In this document: one piece after another, positions 35,411-47,608 of the stretch | Position numbering within the stretch: position 1 is the first letter of the stretch | How the letters are laid out: every line of letters begins with the position of its first letter | Origin: Nicotiana tabacum | Lineage: Eukaryota; Streptophyta; Magnoliopsida; Solanales; Solanaceae | Assembly (NCBI RefSeq): GCF_000715075.1 | Contig: NC_134084.1 | Coordinates: 96,328,411 to 96,392,410 of the forward strand | Length of the DNA stretch: 64,000 nt | Direction: 5' to 3' | The notes under the pieces: model-generated | Told to the model about the DNA's origin: nothing | The model's input: the letters and a program-made list of their open reading frames with translations, nothing else | Databases searched by the model: none | Translations under genes and position numbers: made by a program

Positions 35411-36416
35411 CCCAGTGATAAAACAGTCTCATTAAGGGATTTTTGTCATCCTTTTAAAATTTCAAAACTAGAAGACCTAGAGGCAATTTTCTCAAGAGAC
35501 TTTCTTCCCAAATTTGTTGGTAAGTAATTCTAACCTACTTTCTTTCAATTACCCATTACATTTAATGAGATTTCAACCTAAAATCTAGGATTTTCATGGT
35601 CGAACTTGGGGATTTAGGTAGAATTAGGGATTTTTGTAAAGTTGGAATTTAGACCTCGAATTGAGGTCGGATTTCGAAATAAATTACATAATCAGGCTCG
35701 GGGGTGAATGGGTAAATAGATTTTTGTCCGAACCTCATGTTTTGACCCAGCGGGCCTGGGGGCAATTTTTTACTTTTAGGGGGGAAGTTTTAGAATTTTA
35801 AGTTTATCCATTGTAATTGATTACTTTATCTATATTTGATATTATTGAGTCAACTGTAGCTAGATACGAGTAGTTTTGAGGCGAATTCTAGGGGAAAGGC
35901 CTCGGTAGAGATATGAATTGACTGTGGAGTGAGGTAAGTGTTGTGTCTAACCTTGACTTGAGGGAATTAGGAACCCTCGGACTATGTGCTATGTGATTCT
36001 TATGTGAGAGGCATTTATGCGAGGTGACAAGTGTTTATACGCCATCGAATTATCTGTTTTCCCTGATTTACCGCTTTTCCTTAAATATTTCCTTTCATGT
36101 CTTAACTGTTATATGCTTTATACACCTTTCATGCTTAACTGCTACTTGTTAATCAATATCTTCTCATCTTAATGATGTTAGCTCTTTTCATAATTTCACG
36201 AATCCCTTCTATTTACTTAAATTGACTTGCTTGCACCTTCTAATTGTAAATTGCTGGATTGGTCTCGCTGTATAGTATTACTTGTGTAGATTCTTATATT
36301 GTACAAAGTTTCCTTTTCGGTTCAGTTTGATATTTATTGATCGTAATGGTTTTTTGGTTTGAACTCTTGATTTAACTGTGTTCATTGAGTGTTTGGTATT
36401 GATATGGTGGGATTGG

Positions 36417-36682
36417 GTTGCACGCCGCAGCAGGTGTAATAAGGGTGGATTGATATAGTGGAATAAGGGTGAATTCATACTGTACAGTAGGATCGGGTTG
36501 CATACCGCAACAAATGGAATAATGGTGGATTGATATGGTTAATTATGATACTAATATTGATATTTGGTGGGATTGGATTGCACGCAGCAACATATACATA
36601 TTATTTACTGTTGTTGATATTGTTACGGTAAAATAAGGGAGGATTTTGTATTGTCTGGTAGGATCGAGTTGCGCGCCACAAC
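36417..36682. repeat. Hairpin array GTTGC-acgcc-GCAAC
   Basis: Four units at 36417-36431, 36497-36511, 36577-36591 and 36668-36682, each GTTGC, five bases, then GCAAC with at most two mismatches, each preceded by GGRATYG. Confidence 0.8.
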
Positions 36683-37370
36683 AACCTATATGTTCCATTT
36701 CTTGAGCTGCGTTGGTTTCCGATATTTTTATTTGAACTGTTAAGGATTGGTAATTCTGGACAACACTTGTTTTTTCTTGAGGCTGTGGTTATCATTATCA
36801 GTTGACAGTTTAATTCTATTCAGTATTCCTATTTTTTGTCACTTTTATATACAGCGTACAGGTTGTAATGTAAGTGACCCGCCTTAGCCTCGTCACTACT
36901 TCATCGAGGTTAGGCTCGACACTTACCAGTACATGGGGTCGGTTGTACTGATACTATACTCTACACTTCTATGCAGATTTTGGAGTCGGTCCCATCGACG
37001 ACAACAAGAGAGATCGGATTGGACAGTTGGCGAAGACTTAGGTACAACTGCTCAGCGCCCGCAGCTCCTGAAGTCCCCTTCTTTGTTTACATTTAGCTGT
37101 GTATTTTCGTTCAGACAACTTTGTATTTATTTCAGACCCTTGTATGTATTACTCTAGTAGCTCGTGCACTTGTGACACCAGATTCAGGGATTTTGTAGAG
37201 GTGTTTGACAGTTTTAGCTTCCACATTCATATTTCAGTTATTTCAGTATTTCTCGGTATTTAATTCATATGTTAAAAATATATAATATGTTCTAACGTTG
37301 GCTCTCCTAGCAAGTGAAATGTTAGGCTCCATCACGGTTCCGATGGTAGGAATTCCAGGTCATGACAAGT

Positions 37371-37382
37371 TGGTATCATAGC
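37371..37382 (+). promoter_or_regulatory. Primer-binding site (tRNA-Met type)
   Basis: TGGTATCATAGC, 11 of 12 matches to the tRNA-Met primer site, three bases after the LTR end. A non-coding leader of about 185 bp follows. Confidence 0.88.
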
Positions 37383-37566
37383 CCTATGTTACATAGGTCT
37401 CACGAGTCACAAGCAAACTTAGAAGAGTCTGGAGGATCGGTATGGAGACGTTTGTACTTATCTTCTAAAGGCTTTGAGTTTGGAACAATTTCACTTCTAT
37501 TCTTCTCTGTCGTGCGATTTTATTCTATCATTGCTTATTGAACCCTTCTATTCTGTTCTCTCTTAG

Positions 37567-38070
37567 ATGGCGAGAACATGCACCGCATCTTCAGCTGGAC
37601 ACCAGCCGGAGCCCCCAGCAACAACTCCTACGAGGGGCAAAGGTTGAGGCTGAGGTCGTGCCAGAGGACGAGGTAGGGGCAGAACTCATCTTAGAGCTCG
37701 AGCAGCAGCACTAGCAGCGGAGCCTCAGGTGGAGTTTGATGAGGAGGTTCCAGCCCAGACTGTGCCTGCTGGACCAGCTTAGGTCCCGAAATGGTTTATC
37801 GCCACCATAGTACTTCAGGATGCATTGATCCGTTTGGTGGGACTTATGGAGAGTGTGGCCCAGGCCGGCACATTCTCTAGGGCACCAGCCGTCTCTCAGG
37901 CTGGGAGAGGAGCACGGACTCCCGCTACTCACACTTCAGAGCAGATGGCTCCCTAGTTTCAGACTCCAGCAGCTTAGCCCATTGAGATAGTTCAGCCGGT
38001 AGCTGCAACATAGGCCGGAGATGGACAAGCTATGTCTTCTAAGGGCTTATTGAGATTGGACAAGTTCCAA
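37567..38070 (+). pseudogene. Tekay-type gag N-terminus, interrupted
   Basis: Starts at the ATG at 37567 (MARTCTASSAGHQPE), the common start of this Gag group. It continues through an Arg/Gly-rich patch (GRARGRGRGR), FIATIVLQDALIRLVGLMES and a Pro/Ala/Gln-rich stretch with several in-frame stops, then ends in RLDKF at 38070 where an oppositely oriented LTR begins. The first stop (after GTPTRGKG) and several later TAG codons sit where Gln is common. About 170 codons of a Gag that would normally exceed 400 are present. The same Gag start lies on the minus strand at 52525. Confidence 0.8.
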
Positions 38071-39440
38071 TGTCACAACCCGAATTTTCCACCTTCGGGA
38101 GTCGTGATGGCGCCTACTAGTACGAGTTAGGCAAGCCAATCCTTTAAACTAATTACTTCATTATCCATTTATTTCTTTTTATCAAGCATAAAGCGATAAG
38201 GCAATAACAACTGAAATTTAAATTAAGCGGAAGGAACCAATAGAATATCTGAAATTTGTATGTATTACAACTGATGAAGCCATAATCACCCAAAACCTGG
38301 TGTCACAGTGCCACAGACGGTCTAAGACTATTAAATACAAGGTTTGAAAGTAAAAGACACACTATTTCTGAAGCAAAAGATGAAACATGAAATAAAAGAT
38401 AGAGGAGGCGCCAGGGCCTACGGACGCCTGCAGGTCTACCTTGGAACTCTGCGTGGACTGATAGTATTCTCCAACTATGGTCCAAGAGCTGCTCCGGGAT
38501 CTGCACATAGTTCAGAGTGTAGTATCAGCACAACCGACCCTATGTGCTAGTAAGTGCCTAGCCTAACCTCGGCGAAGTAGTGACGAGGCTAGGACCAAAC
38601 TACTAAATAAACCTGTGCAGTTATATAATATACAGATGAAAGTAAAGCAGAAATAAACAAGTAAAAATGGGAGGGGGAAAACATGTTTCGGGGAATAACA
38701 GGTAAAAACAGAATATCAAGGGAATTATAAAGGAACCAAAATCCAACTACTAACAAGGATAAGGAAAACAAAGGCAGATTTTACTTTCATTTCACATCTT
38801 GTTGCAGGCGTGCAATCTGATCCCATTTCATTTACCTCGTTGCACGCGTGCAACCCGATCCCATTTCACATATCTTGTGGCAGGCATGCCATCCGCTCCT
38901 ATTTCACATATCTTGTGGCAGGTATGCCACCCGCTCCCATTTCAAATATCTTGTGGTAGGCGTGTCACCCGCTCCCATTTCTTGTATCTTGTGGCAGGCG
39001 TGCCACCCGCTTCCATTTCAAATATCTTGTAGCAGGCGTGCCCACCCGCTCCCATTTCATGTATCTTGTGGCAGGCATGCCACCCGCTCCCATTTCATAT
39101 ATCTTATGGCAGGCGTGCCACCCGATCCCATTTCAAATATCTCGTGGCAGGCGTTCCACCCGCTCCCATTTCAAATATCTCGTGGCAGGCGTGCCACCCG
39201 CTCCCATTTTAAATATCTCGTGGCAGGCGTGCCACCCGCTCCCATTTCAAATATCTTGTGGCAGGCGTGCCCCCCGATCCCAATTACCAACCAACAATAA
39301 TCACAAAGAATCCCGGCAAGGGAATAAGAGCAATATAACAACTTTTCCGGCAAGGGAACATTAATATTTCAATAACATCTCGGCAAGGGAAAAATGATAT
39401 TTCAATAATATTTCGGCAAGGGAACAATAATATCAAGACA
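38071..39440 (-). repeat. LTR fragment of a Tekay-like element, inserted in gag
   Basis: The plus strand begins TGTCACAACCCGAATTTTCC at the exact point where gag stops, matching the LTR ends at 44104 and 52723. It covers about 1.37 kb of the 3' part of that LTR (minus orientation) and stops within the GGCAAGGGAACAAT repeats. It differs enough from the 44104-55792 LTRs, with its own repeat copy number, to be a separate insertion. The apparent 150-codon protein at 38848-39300 is the tandem repeat read in frame. Confidence 0.82.
38801..39273. repeat. Hairpin array, 13 units of about 38 bp
   Basis: Each unit contains an inverted repeat such as GTTGCAggcgTGCAAC (first units) or GTGGCAggcgTGCCAC (most units) followed by CCCGCTCCCATTTC. 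Homologous arrays lie at 44842-45164 and 53464-53790. Confidence 0.92.
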
Positions 39441-39790
39441 AAAAAATAGGTATTAAGGTATTCATCATATTTAAGACACCTATAAAACACCCATGATCTT
39501 CCAAGTAATAAGTGACAAGCATCCATCTTCACTACGTCACACCAAATCTGGTCTTTATAGATCTTACCAATAGAAAAAGATACTAGGCATTGACGAGTTA
39601 CCTCTAAAACAACATCATCTTCAACTTTGATACTGTAAGGATATGGATGAAATTTGGTTGACAAACAAAGTTTAATAACCATCTCCTCAGAAACAATATT
39701 TATGTGACTCCCACGATCAATGATCAACGAACAAACTTTTCCATGGGAGGTACATCTAGCGTGGAAAAGAGATTCATGTTGTTGGTACTC
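39441..39790 (-). pseudogene. Chromovirus-type retropepsin fragment
   Basis: Minus-strand fragment that reads LFHARCTSHGKVCSLIIDRGSHINI at its start (39650-39790; not contiguous quoting of a longer protein), then VTRQCLVSFSIGKIYKDQIW and CDVVKMDACHLLLGRSWVF near 39480-39600. This is the aspartic protease of a Ty3/gypsy chromovirus distinct from Tekay, possibly Reina-like. The active-site D-G-G or D-S-G reads D-R-G. It is joined on its left to the LTR fragment; gag and RT are absent. Confidence 0.72.
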
Positions 39791-40270
39791 TATAAAAGTG
39801 AATTAGAATAAAAGAAAGCCAAACAAAATCAGTCATCTAACTGTGACAAAAGACAGCATTTGCTGTCTGAAACAAGATAACAACACTAGTTACACTACTG
39901 CTTCATCAACTTTGCTTGGGTTTTGAGGCATCCTAGAATTCTAATCATGACGAACATTTGTTTTAACAACGACCAATTGGAAATCTTGCACATGGACTAA
40001 GGCCAATGTCCATTTACTATTAGTGTTAATTATAAAAGGTCAAAAATCCCCATTTGAAGTAAAAGAAAATACTAATGGGTTTGTCTTTTTCTTCATTTGT
40101 ACCTATGCATTCAGACACGAGCCTTTGAGATATTCACGAGAGACCAAAAAAGTATTTGCATCTTTCTCTGGTTGGTTTGATTATGAGTTTTTTCATTTCT
40201 AGAACTCAAAACATGTGTTTCGGTGTTTGGTTTGGAACTTTTAACGTTTACTTTCCCACCATAGAAAATT
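39791..40270. other. Unassigned sequence
   Basis: AT-rich, no reading frame or motif recognised. It may be a further piece of the element that supplied the protease fragment or older host DNA. Confidence 0.35.
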
Positions 40271-40284
40271 TTATTTTATTTTGA

Positions 40285-40455
40285 TTGAATTAGGCTGATA
40301 AACCGCCCAATAACCGCCCGATAAAAGCTAAACCGATACCAATCCACCCGATATCTTATCGGGTGGCTAGCGGATTAATATATTTAAAAGTAGATAACCG
40401 ATACGTCAAACCGTTAAGAGTAAATAACCGCCCAATCCGCCCGATAAGCAGCCCT
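40285..40455. repeat. MITE-like repeat with ACCGCCCGATA motifs
   Basis: About 170 bp with AACCGCCCAATAACCGCCC near the left end and CCGCCCAATCCGCCCGATAA near the right, plus an internal CCCGATAtcTTATCGGG (about 40348-40363), which is an inverted repeat. The outer ends GGCTG.TAA and TTA.GCAGCCC are inverted relatives. I recall similar short transposons in many plants. The right edge coincides with the truncated LTR. Confidence 0.45.
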
Positions 40456-43400
40456 ATCATGGATGATTCGTGGGCGGGGTAATAGATGCATCTATAGTTC
40501 GCGCCATTTGACCCTCGGCATTCACATTTTACATTTATGTTGGATCGGGACGTACGACCTCGGCATGATATGCGCATGTTTGTATTGTTGCTCGAGATAT
40601 ATAAATGTTGGCATTTGCCTTTCCTGGCCGGAGATTAATTGATAAAGATAATGAACAACAAATCTTTGGAAATCCATTATTATTTGGGAAGTTGTTTACC
40701 TGCTATCTGGCTTTATGAATTAAAATTGTTGTTTTAATAAAATTCCCTGATCTCCTCACATTTTTACTATATTATCATTAGACCACTAGTAAGTGTCGAA
40801 GTCGACCCCTCATCTCTACTTCTTCGAGATTAGACGGGATACTCATTGGGTACATGTTGTTTTCGTACTCATACTACACTTGCTATGAATTTTTGTTGCA
40901 CAGGTTCATATGTGGCTAGTGTCTTAGTGGCATAGCAGCATGGTTGATACGGAGACTTAGGTGAGCTGCAATTATCGAGACGACTGCAGCCAGCAGAGTC
41001 CCCTTCAGAGTATGGTACTGTATTTTCATTTCTATCCACTTGTATTCCGGATAGTTACTGTATTTTATTTCATTCCCTAGTAAATGCTCATGCACTTGTG
41101 ACACCGGGTTCTGGGATGTCTATGGAAGTAGTTAGTATTTTTAAATTGTTAAAGATATCATTATTTATTCAGTGAAAATTTATTCCTTATTGTTTAAATG
41201 CATAAAAGAAGTGATTTCAGAAATATTTAAAACGAGAAGCTACTAGTTATTTGTTGTTGGCTTGCCTGACAATGGTGTCCGGCGCCATCACGATCCTTAG
41301 TGGATTTTGGGTCGTGACAATATGGTATCAGAGCACTAGGTTCCCTTAGGTCTCAAGAGTCATGAGCGAGTCTAATAGAGTCTTGCGGATCGGTACAGAG
41401 ACATCTGTACTTATCTTCAAGAGGCTACAGGGCTGTTAGGAACACTTCCCTTCTTGATTTCTTATCGTGCGGTTTGATTACTTTGAGGCTTATTCCTTTG
41501 TTATTTTCCTACTCAATCTTATGTGACATGAAGCGCTTATTATAAATCGAGAATTGAGAAAAATGTAATGGTAATACAGATGTGGTTCGGGATGTTCCTC
41601 CCTGCGTATTTTATCGGGCTACTATCGTCGCCTTGCGAAAGGCCGTTCTGTCGTTTCACCTCAGTTTTAGTATTACCTAAGGTTTTAAGATTTGGCACTA
41701 ATTGTTATGACGATTCCTGTGTTGTTATCGCACAATATTAGTGTAATGGTAGAGTATTTGTCTATACATTGAAGCAATGAATGACTTGGAAGTATGTTTA
41801 CTCAATGCAATATTTAGAGATTCAGAATTTTATTTCCCGACGGAAGAGAGGCAATCGGGATATAAATGTTCAAGTTTGGTTTGATGGAGTAATGAGACTT
41901 GGTATTTTCGAGCGTGGTGGAATTTTCATCTGTGACGTGGTATCGTCGTCCTCGATTGAATATGTTGAGTTCGATGGTGTTATGGTTTCACGAAGATAGA
42001 GTTTTATTCAAGGCAACAACTGAGCAGCAAAAGATGAGGAAGGACATGTGGGGAGTGTCGGGCGGTGGTTAAAATTTCTAGAAGGCCAAGTATAAGAAAC
42101 AAAGGTCGAGTAGTCGATTAGAAGGGCGAGTTCTGCTGAAGTGGGAGAGTGGCAGGGTTGCATATGGGCTTTGTGGTAGGATAACTACGCACCTTAAGGA
42201 GAGTTTGGAATGATTTGCGAATTTTAGTGGTTGGTGATCGGGGTCTACAGATTTAATTTGAAGTATGGGCTATTATGCACCAGGAGTTTTGATATAACGG
42301 AAAGGAGCTGCTTGAAATGAAGAAGGATACAACATAACTTTGAATTGGAAGGATGTTGCCACACATTTAATTGATGTCCACGAGGGGGTGGATGGACTTG
42401 TGCAGCTAAAGAGTGAGCTCGGACTCAGGATGGGTTATTGATGTCATAGTGATTGTACCCCGTGCAGCGGCGTTGGAAGGTGTCAGAAAGTGATTTCCAT
42501 AAGTGGGTTATTCCCTGTGAGCAGGTTAGCGGTCGTGTGGTTAGCAAAACTTTTGTGGAGGATTTCACTGGCCATTCCGGTAAAAGGTCGAATATGTAAA
42601 TATTGATGGAAATTTAGGGTGTTCATGAAGAACTAATGGAAGGATTTCAAGGAATCTGGTGGTTTAATTGTGCGAGGTCACGTCAATAAGAGATAAGATC
42701 TTGGTGAATTCCAGAGGTGTGTAATAGTGGCTTCAAGCTAAGTGGGAGAGTCCCACAACCTATGATTGGGTTGCATGGTTAACTACTTGCGAGGTTTCTG
42801 GTTATTAGCACATTGATGGGTTATTTCAGGTACGGGAAAAGAAATTAAGGGGTAATTTGAGAAAAGTGATTGTTAAAGGTGTGCTATGGTTAGCCTTATT
42901 GGCTCATGTTCAAACTTGGGGAAGGAGTCAAAATTTATGCCTTGTATAGATGCGGGTTTTAAGGGAAGTGATTCTGCTGGGTGCTTCATCGAGAGGGTAT
43001 TCATGTGCTAGAAGATTCATGGAGTAGATTATATTCGGGGCCAAGTCAGAGCGGGTGTCTCTCAACAATGGTCCTGGTGGATTCAAAGGGGTAGAGTGTG
43101 GTACCTGATGATTTCGAGCTTATAGGTATGGTTAAGGATAAAACTTTATAACAACTTATGAGAAGAGGCCCAGAATGTTCTATGATGTTTTGACTTGTAG
43201 TGCTGCATTTGGGAGGAAAATGAGAAAGGACTTCGGATTCGTAGAGAGATTATCAGAATGGGCATACCAGTTGAGGATGCGAATGTGCACAAAAGAGAGG
43301 TATGAAATGGTTCATGGGATTGGAGACAGCGGGGTCTCATGATTCAAGGTCACTCGGGATGAGTGCGGCTGGGGTGTGTTATGTGTTGAATGGAGTTATT

Positions 43401-44103
43401 ATTATTTCTAAGGAAATCCAGAATAAATTGGAAGAAAATAGATTGATTAGCCATAGTTGAATTGGCATATTGGTGGTAGTGATCAGTTCCAGCAGGACCA
43501 AGTTATGTAAGTGATTTGCCGCCGTAATTGATGTTATTCAGTAGTATTCTACTGTTATGGCCTGTTATGTGTAGGCGGATCCCGGAAGGGTTATGGTGGC
43601 TTAGCCTTTCCGGTTATGAGAATTGCATAAGTGTGGCATATAGTCACTGGATTGATTAAAGAAGTTAAACCAAGTATGAAGATTGTAGTGAGGTCGTTAA
43701 ATTGAGAATTGATGCCTGGAGGGCACTCGGCTTCTTGGGTTGTTGACTGTGGAGGATTACTCCGGTTATGATGGTTGTTATTGTGTGTCATGAGGAAAGA
43801 GGAGTTATTATGGACCTTTGAAAGGTTATTAGCTTAGTTCAGCGCGATCAGAATCAGTTTGAGGTTTCTGGATGGATTTAAATGTGAATATGGGCTCTAT
43901 ATCAGGCCAGATGTGTTCATTTCAGCCATGCGCTCCTTATGGAAGAGTAGTCTGGGTGTTATTTTGTCGTCAGCTATTTCATGTAATGATAAATTGCACC
44001 GTGTGAGTTGTGAGACGACTTGGTGAATTTCTTACATGTTGAGGTTCCGCATAGTGATGATGTTATACGAGCGGAATGGCTCTTGAGATTCAGATCGTAT
44101 ATC
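40455..44103 (+). mobile_element. LARD-like non-autonomous element, left part
   Basis: Contains the last 865 bp of a 5' LTR (40455-41319), a primer site TGGTATCAGAGC (41323-41334, perfect) and 2.8 kb of interior. The LTR part matches 58940-59811 at roughly 90 percent, so the 3' LTR at 56894-59811 is its partner. The start of the interior has the usual Tekay leader words (AGAGTCTTGCGGATCGGTAC), but from 41500 on I find no gag or pol motif and only short frames (for example 41781-41999). The interior continues at 55798 beyond a nested insertion; together it is about 3.9 kb, non-coding as far as I can see. Confidence 0.72.
41323..41334 (+). promoter_or_regulatory. Primer-binding site, perfect tRNA-Met match
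   Basis: TGGTATCAGAGC three bases after the LTR end GGGTCGTGACA (41309-41319). Confidence 0.92.
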
Positions 44104-44841
44104 TATCACGACTCGGATTTCCCACCCTTGGGAGTCGTGATGGCGCCTACTAATGTGAGCTAGCAAGCCAAACCTTTGATCCTATTAATTCATTAACCGA
44201 TTGTTTCTTTAAAACAAATATAGGCGATAACATGAAAACAACGAAACTTTAATAATTAAGCGGAAGATAACAATTAAATATCTGAAATTTGCATCTATTA
44301 CAACTCTTAAAACCTAAAACACCCAAAACCTGGTGTCACAGTGTCACAGACAGTCTAAGAGTAATCTACATACAAAGTCTGAAGAAATTGACAATACACT
44401 GTTTCTGAATAAAAGGAAAATGAAACAGGAAATAGGGATAGAGGGAGATGCCAGGGCCTGCGGACGCCTGCAGGTCTACCTTGGATCTCCGCGTGGACTG
44501 AAGGTAGCCTCCACACTACGGTCCAAAAGCTGCTCCGGGATATGCACATAGTGCAAAGTGCAGTATCAGCACAACCGACCCCATGTGCTGGTAAGTGTCT
44601 AGCCTAACCCTGGCGAGGTAGTGACGAGGCTAGGACCATACTACCGATTAAACCTATGCAGTTCAAATATTTATACAGCGGAAAAAAAATACAGAAATAA
44701 ACAAATAAAGATATGAGGGGAAAACATGCTTCAGGGAATAACAGGTAAAACAGAATATCAAGAGAACTATAAAGGAATCAAAATCAACCACTAAAAAGAA
44801 TAAGGAAAACAAAGGCATATTTCACTTTCTTTTCACATCTT

Positions 44842-45164
44842 GTTGTAGGCGTGCAACCCGATCCCGATTCCTGTATGTTGTGGCAGGTGTGCCACCCGCT
44901 CCCATTTCATTTATCTCGTGGTTGGCATACCACCTGCTACCGTTTCATTTATCTTGTGATAGGCGTACCACCCACTCCCATTTCATTTATCTTGTGGTAG
45001 GCGTACCACCCGCTCCCATTTCATTATACCTTGTGGTAGGCGTACCACCAGCTCCCATTTCATCATATCTTGTGGTAGCATACCACCCGCTCCTATTTTA
45101 TCATATCTTGTGGTAGGCGTACCACCTACTCCCATTTCATTATATTTTGTGGTAGGCGTACCAC
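44842..45164. repeat. Hairpin array in the 3' LTR, nine units
   Basis: Units of about 38 bp with GTGGTAggcgTACCAC inverted repeats; the first is GTTGTAggcgTGCAAC and the second GTGGCAggtgTGCCAC. Arms change together between units. Confidence 0.92.
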
Positions 45165-45359
45165 CCGCTCCCAGTTACAAGCCAACATTAATCACAGGAA
45201 ATCCCAACAAGGGAACTAGAGCAATATAACAACTTCCCGGCAAGGGAACAATGATATTTCAACAACATCCCGGCAAGGGAAAAATACTATCAAAACAAAC
45301 ATCCTGGCAAGGGAACAAATATCGAACAAACATCCTGGCAAGTGAACAATGTTGATAAT

Positions 45360-46070
45360 AACATATGAAGGGTAATAAACCACAACAGAGTCATAACAAT
45401 TATAATACAAGACTTACGTGCATGCTTGACACCGACATATAGATACTCGTCACCATGCCTATACGTCGTACTCCAAAATTAGCATGTAGCAAATAAGACA
45501 CAACTCCTAAACCCTGAAGCTAAGGTTAGACCAAACACTTACCTCGATGCCACAAACATAATTCACATTTCAATTATAGCTTTACCCCTTGATTCCACCA
45601 CTAATTCGCTCGAATCTAGCCACAAGTTACTTAATTACGTCAATAAACGCTAAATGAATCAACCCCAATGCATGAAAATGAGTTTCCAAAGTTTTACCCA
45701 AAAAGTCAAAAATCTAACATATGGAGCACAATAAACCACAACGGAGTCATAACAATTTTAATACAAAACTCACGGGCATGCTTGACACCAACGTATAGAT
45801 ACTTGTCACCATGCCTATACGTCATACTCCACAATTAGCATATAGCAAATAAGACACAACTCCTAATCCCTCTAGCTACGGTTAGACCAAACACTTACCT
45901 CGATGCCATGAACATAATTCACGTTTCAATTATAGCTTTACCCCTTGATTCCGCCACCAATTTGCTCGAATCTAGCCACAAGTTACTTAATTACGTCAAT
46001 AAACGCTAAATGAATCAACCCCAATGCATGAAAATGAGTTTCCAAAGTTTTACCCAAAATGTCAAAAATC
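45360..46070. repeat. 356-bp tandem duplication unique to the 3' LTR
   Basis: Copy 1 (45360-45715) and copy 2 (45716-46070) differ at roughly 7 percent of positions. The 5' LTR has a single copy (54053-54410). Copy 2 is identical to the 5' LTR copy, copy 1 is not. Confidence 0.93.
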
Positions 46071-46424
46071 GCCCCCGGGCCCACACGGTCAAAGCCCGAG
46101 GTTCGAACCAAAACCCGATTACCCATTCCCCCACGAACTCAAATATATAATTTGTTTTGAAATCGGACCTCAAATCGAGGTCAAAATCCCCAATTTTTGA
46201 AAAACCTAAGTTCTACCCAAAACACCCAATTTCCCCCATGAAAATTATTGATTTTGAGTTGAAATCATGTGAAAAGATGTTAATGATTGAAGAAAACGAG
46301 TTAGAAATCACTTACCAATGTTTTGGAGAAGAAAAGTTATTTGAAAAATTGCCTCTTATATTTTTGGGGTTTTGAAAAATGAAAACTAACTGAAAATCCC
46401 GTCTTAATATAACCCTCTCAGACC

Positions 46425-46775
46425 CCCTGTGCGGACCACACAAAATGGAGTGCGGCCACACAGCTCTCCATGTGGACTGTAGTGATATAGTTTAGTGTTT
46501 TGGCCATAACTTTCTCTACAGATATTCAAATTATGATTTCTTTACCTTTCTGGAAACTTGACACGAAGGGCTACAACTTTCGTTTTTGAATCATCTCAAA
46601 ATTCTTTGTAGATCAAAAGATATAGGCTTCCGAAGTGGAACGAGTGAAATATTCTTCACCGCGCACCGCACAAAATCTAGTGCGGCCACAGAGCCCTCAC
46701 CGCGGTTCGCACAAAATCCAGTGCGGTCGTACAAGCCCCTCCGCGGCAGAATTCCTTTTTTTGTGGACCGCACTG
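46425..46775. repeat. GTGCGG/CCGCAC palindrome cluster in the 3' LTR
   Basis: Repeated GTGCGGCCACAC, CGCGGTTCGCAC and related units, 736-1086 bp from the LTR start. The partner cluster in the 5' LTR lies at 54757-55095. Confidence 0.82.
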
Positions 46776-47511
46776 GTCTGTTCAGAGGCCTTCCACTTCT
46801 CTGAACCTGCAACAACTATGTTTTTAAGCCTAAGACATCCCGGAACCTACCCGAAACTCACCTACCCTCGGAACTCCAAACCAAGTGTGCATACTAATCA
46901 AAAACATAATATGGACCTACTCGTGCGATCACATCATCAAAAGAACATGTAAAATCATGAATTACACCTCAAAACTCAACATTTTTATCAAGAACTCTCA
47001 AAGTTCATAACTCTTCAACCGGAAGTCCAACTCACGACAAATAAACTCCGTTTTTCACCAAATTTCACAGTTATCTTTCACATACTATAACAAGGTTGTA
47101 CCGGGCTCCAAAACCAAAATACAGGCCCAATAATAATAGTTTCAAACATTAATTCTTTTCTTTATTTCTTAGATAATTCAGTAAAACAATTTCTTTCAAA
47201 AAATTTATTTCTAAGGCTTGGGACTCGGAATTCATTTCCGGGCATATGCCCAAGTCCCATATTTTACTGCGGATCTCCCGGGATCATCGGAATACGGATC
47301 TGGATCCGTTTGCTAAAAATGTTGACCAAAGTAAACCATAATCAAATTTTTAACTCTAAAACTTGTATTTCTCATACTTTCACATAGAAGGCTTTCCAGA
47401 TATAGGTCCAGACCATGCACGCAAATCAAGGTGGGGTAAAAGGGAGGTTTTTTAGGCCTCGAAGCACTGAATTCACTTGCAACACAAGTGATGACCTTTT
47501 GGGTCATCACA

Positions 47512-47527
47512 TTCTCCACCTCTAAAA
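47512..47527 (-). promoter_or_regulatory. Polypurine tract of the nested Tekay element
   Basis: The minus strand reads TTTTAGAGGTGGAGAA directly before the LTR start, preceded by TTCGAGGATGAACG. Confidence 0.88.
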
Positions 47528-47608
47528 CAACCGTTCATCCTCGAACGAACATAAGAAGGAAGTACTTGAGTCGGGATAAAGATGAGGATAACGGCTCCAC
47601 ATAACGGA

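Larger units (their letters stand above)
34353..37367 (+). repeat. 5' LTR of a truncated Tekay-like element
   Basis: A 3015-bp LTR starting TATGATGACCCGATAGG and ending CCAGGTCATGACA, followed at once by a primer site and gag start. The same internal layout as the solo LTR: palindrome cluster 35085-35410, GGTAAGT at 35519, four hairpins at 36417-36682, and the conserved CCTCGTCACTACTTC.TCGAGG block at about 36889. The base before the LTR reads TTTAT; no partner duplication is visible because the element is cut at 38070. Confidence 0.88.
44104..47511 (-). repeat. 3' LTR of the nested Tekay element (3408 bp)
   Basis: On the minus strand it starts TGTGATGACCcaaaaGGTCATC at 47511 and ends GTCGTGATA at 44104, the terminal CA mutated. 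It is 338 bp longer than the 5' LTR because of an internal 356-bp duplication (45360-46070). From start to end it holds the terminal inverted repeat, the CpG palindrome cluster (46425-46775), a GGTAAGT donor-like site (46310-46316), a GGCAAGGGA repeat (45190-45345), a nine-unit hairpin array (44842-45164) and the conserved TCGTCACTAC block near 44625. Confidence 0.93.

Noticed and set aside
38801..39273. CRISPR-like spaced repeat
   Set aside because: Spacers are themselves repeated and the array is inside a plant LTR.
38848..39300. Apparent 150-codon repetitive protein (also 38799-39032 and 39038-39364)
   Set aside because: It is the 38-bp hairpin repeat of an LTR read in frame; the period is not a multiple of three, so all three frames stay open by composition.
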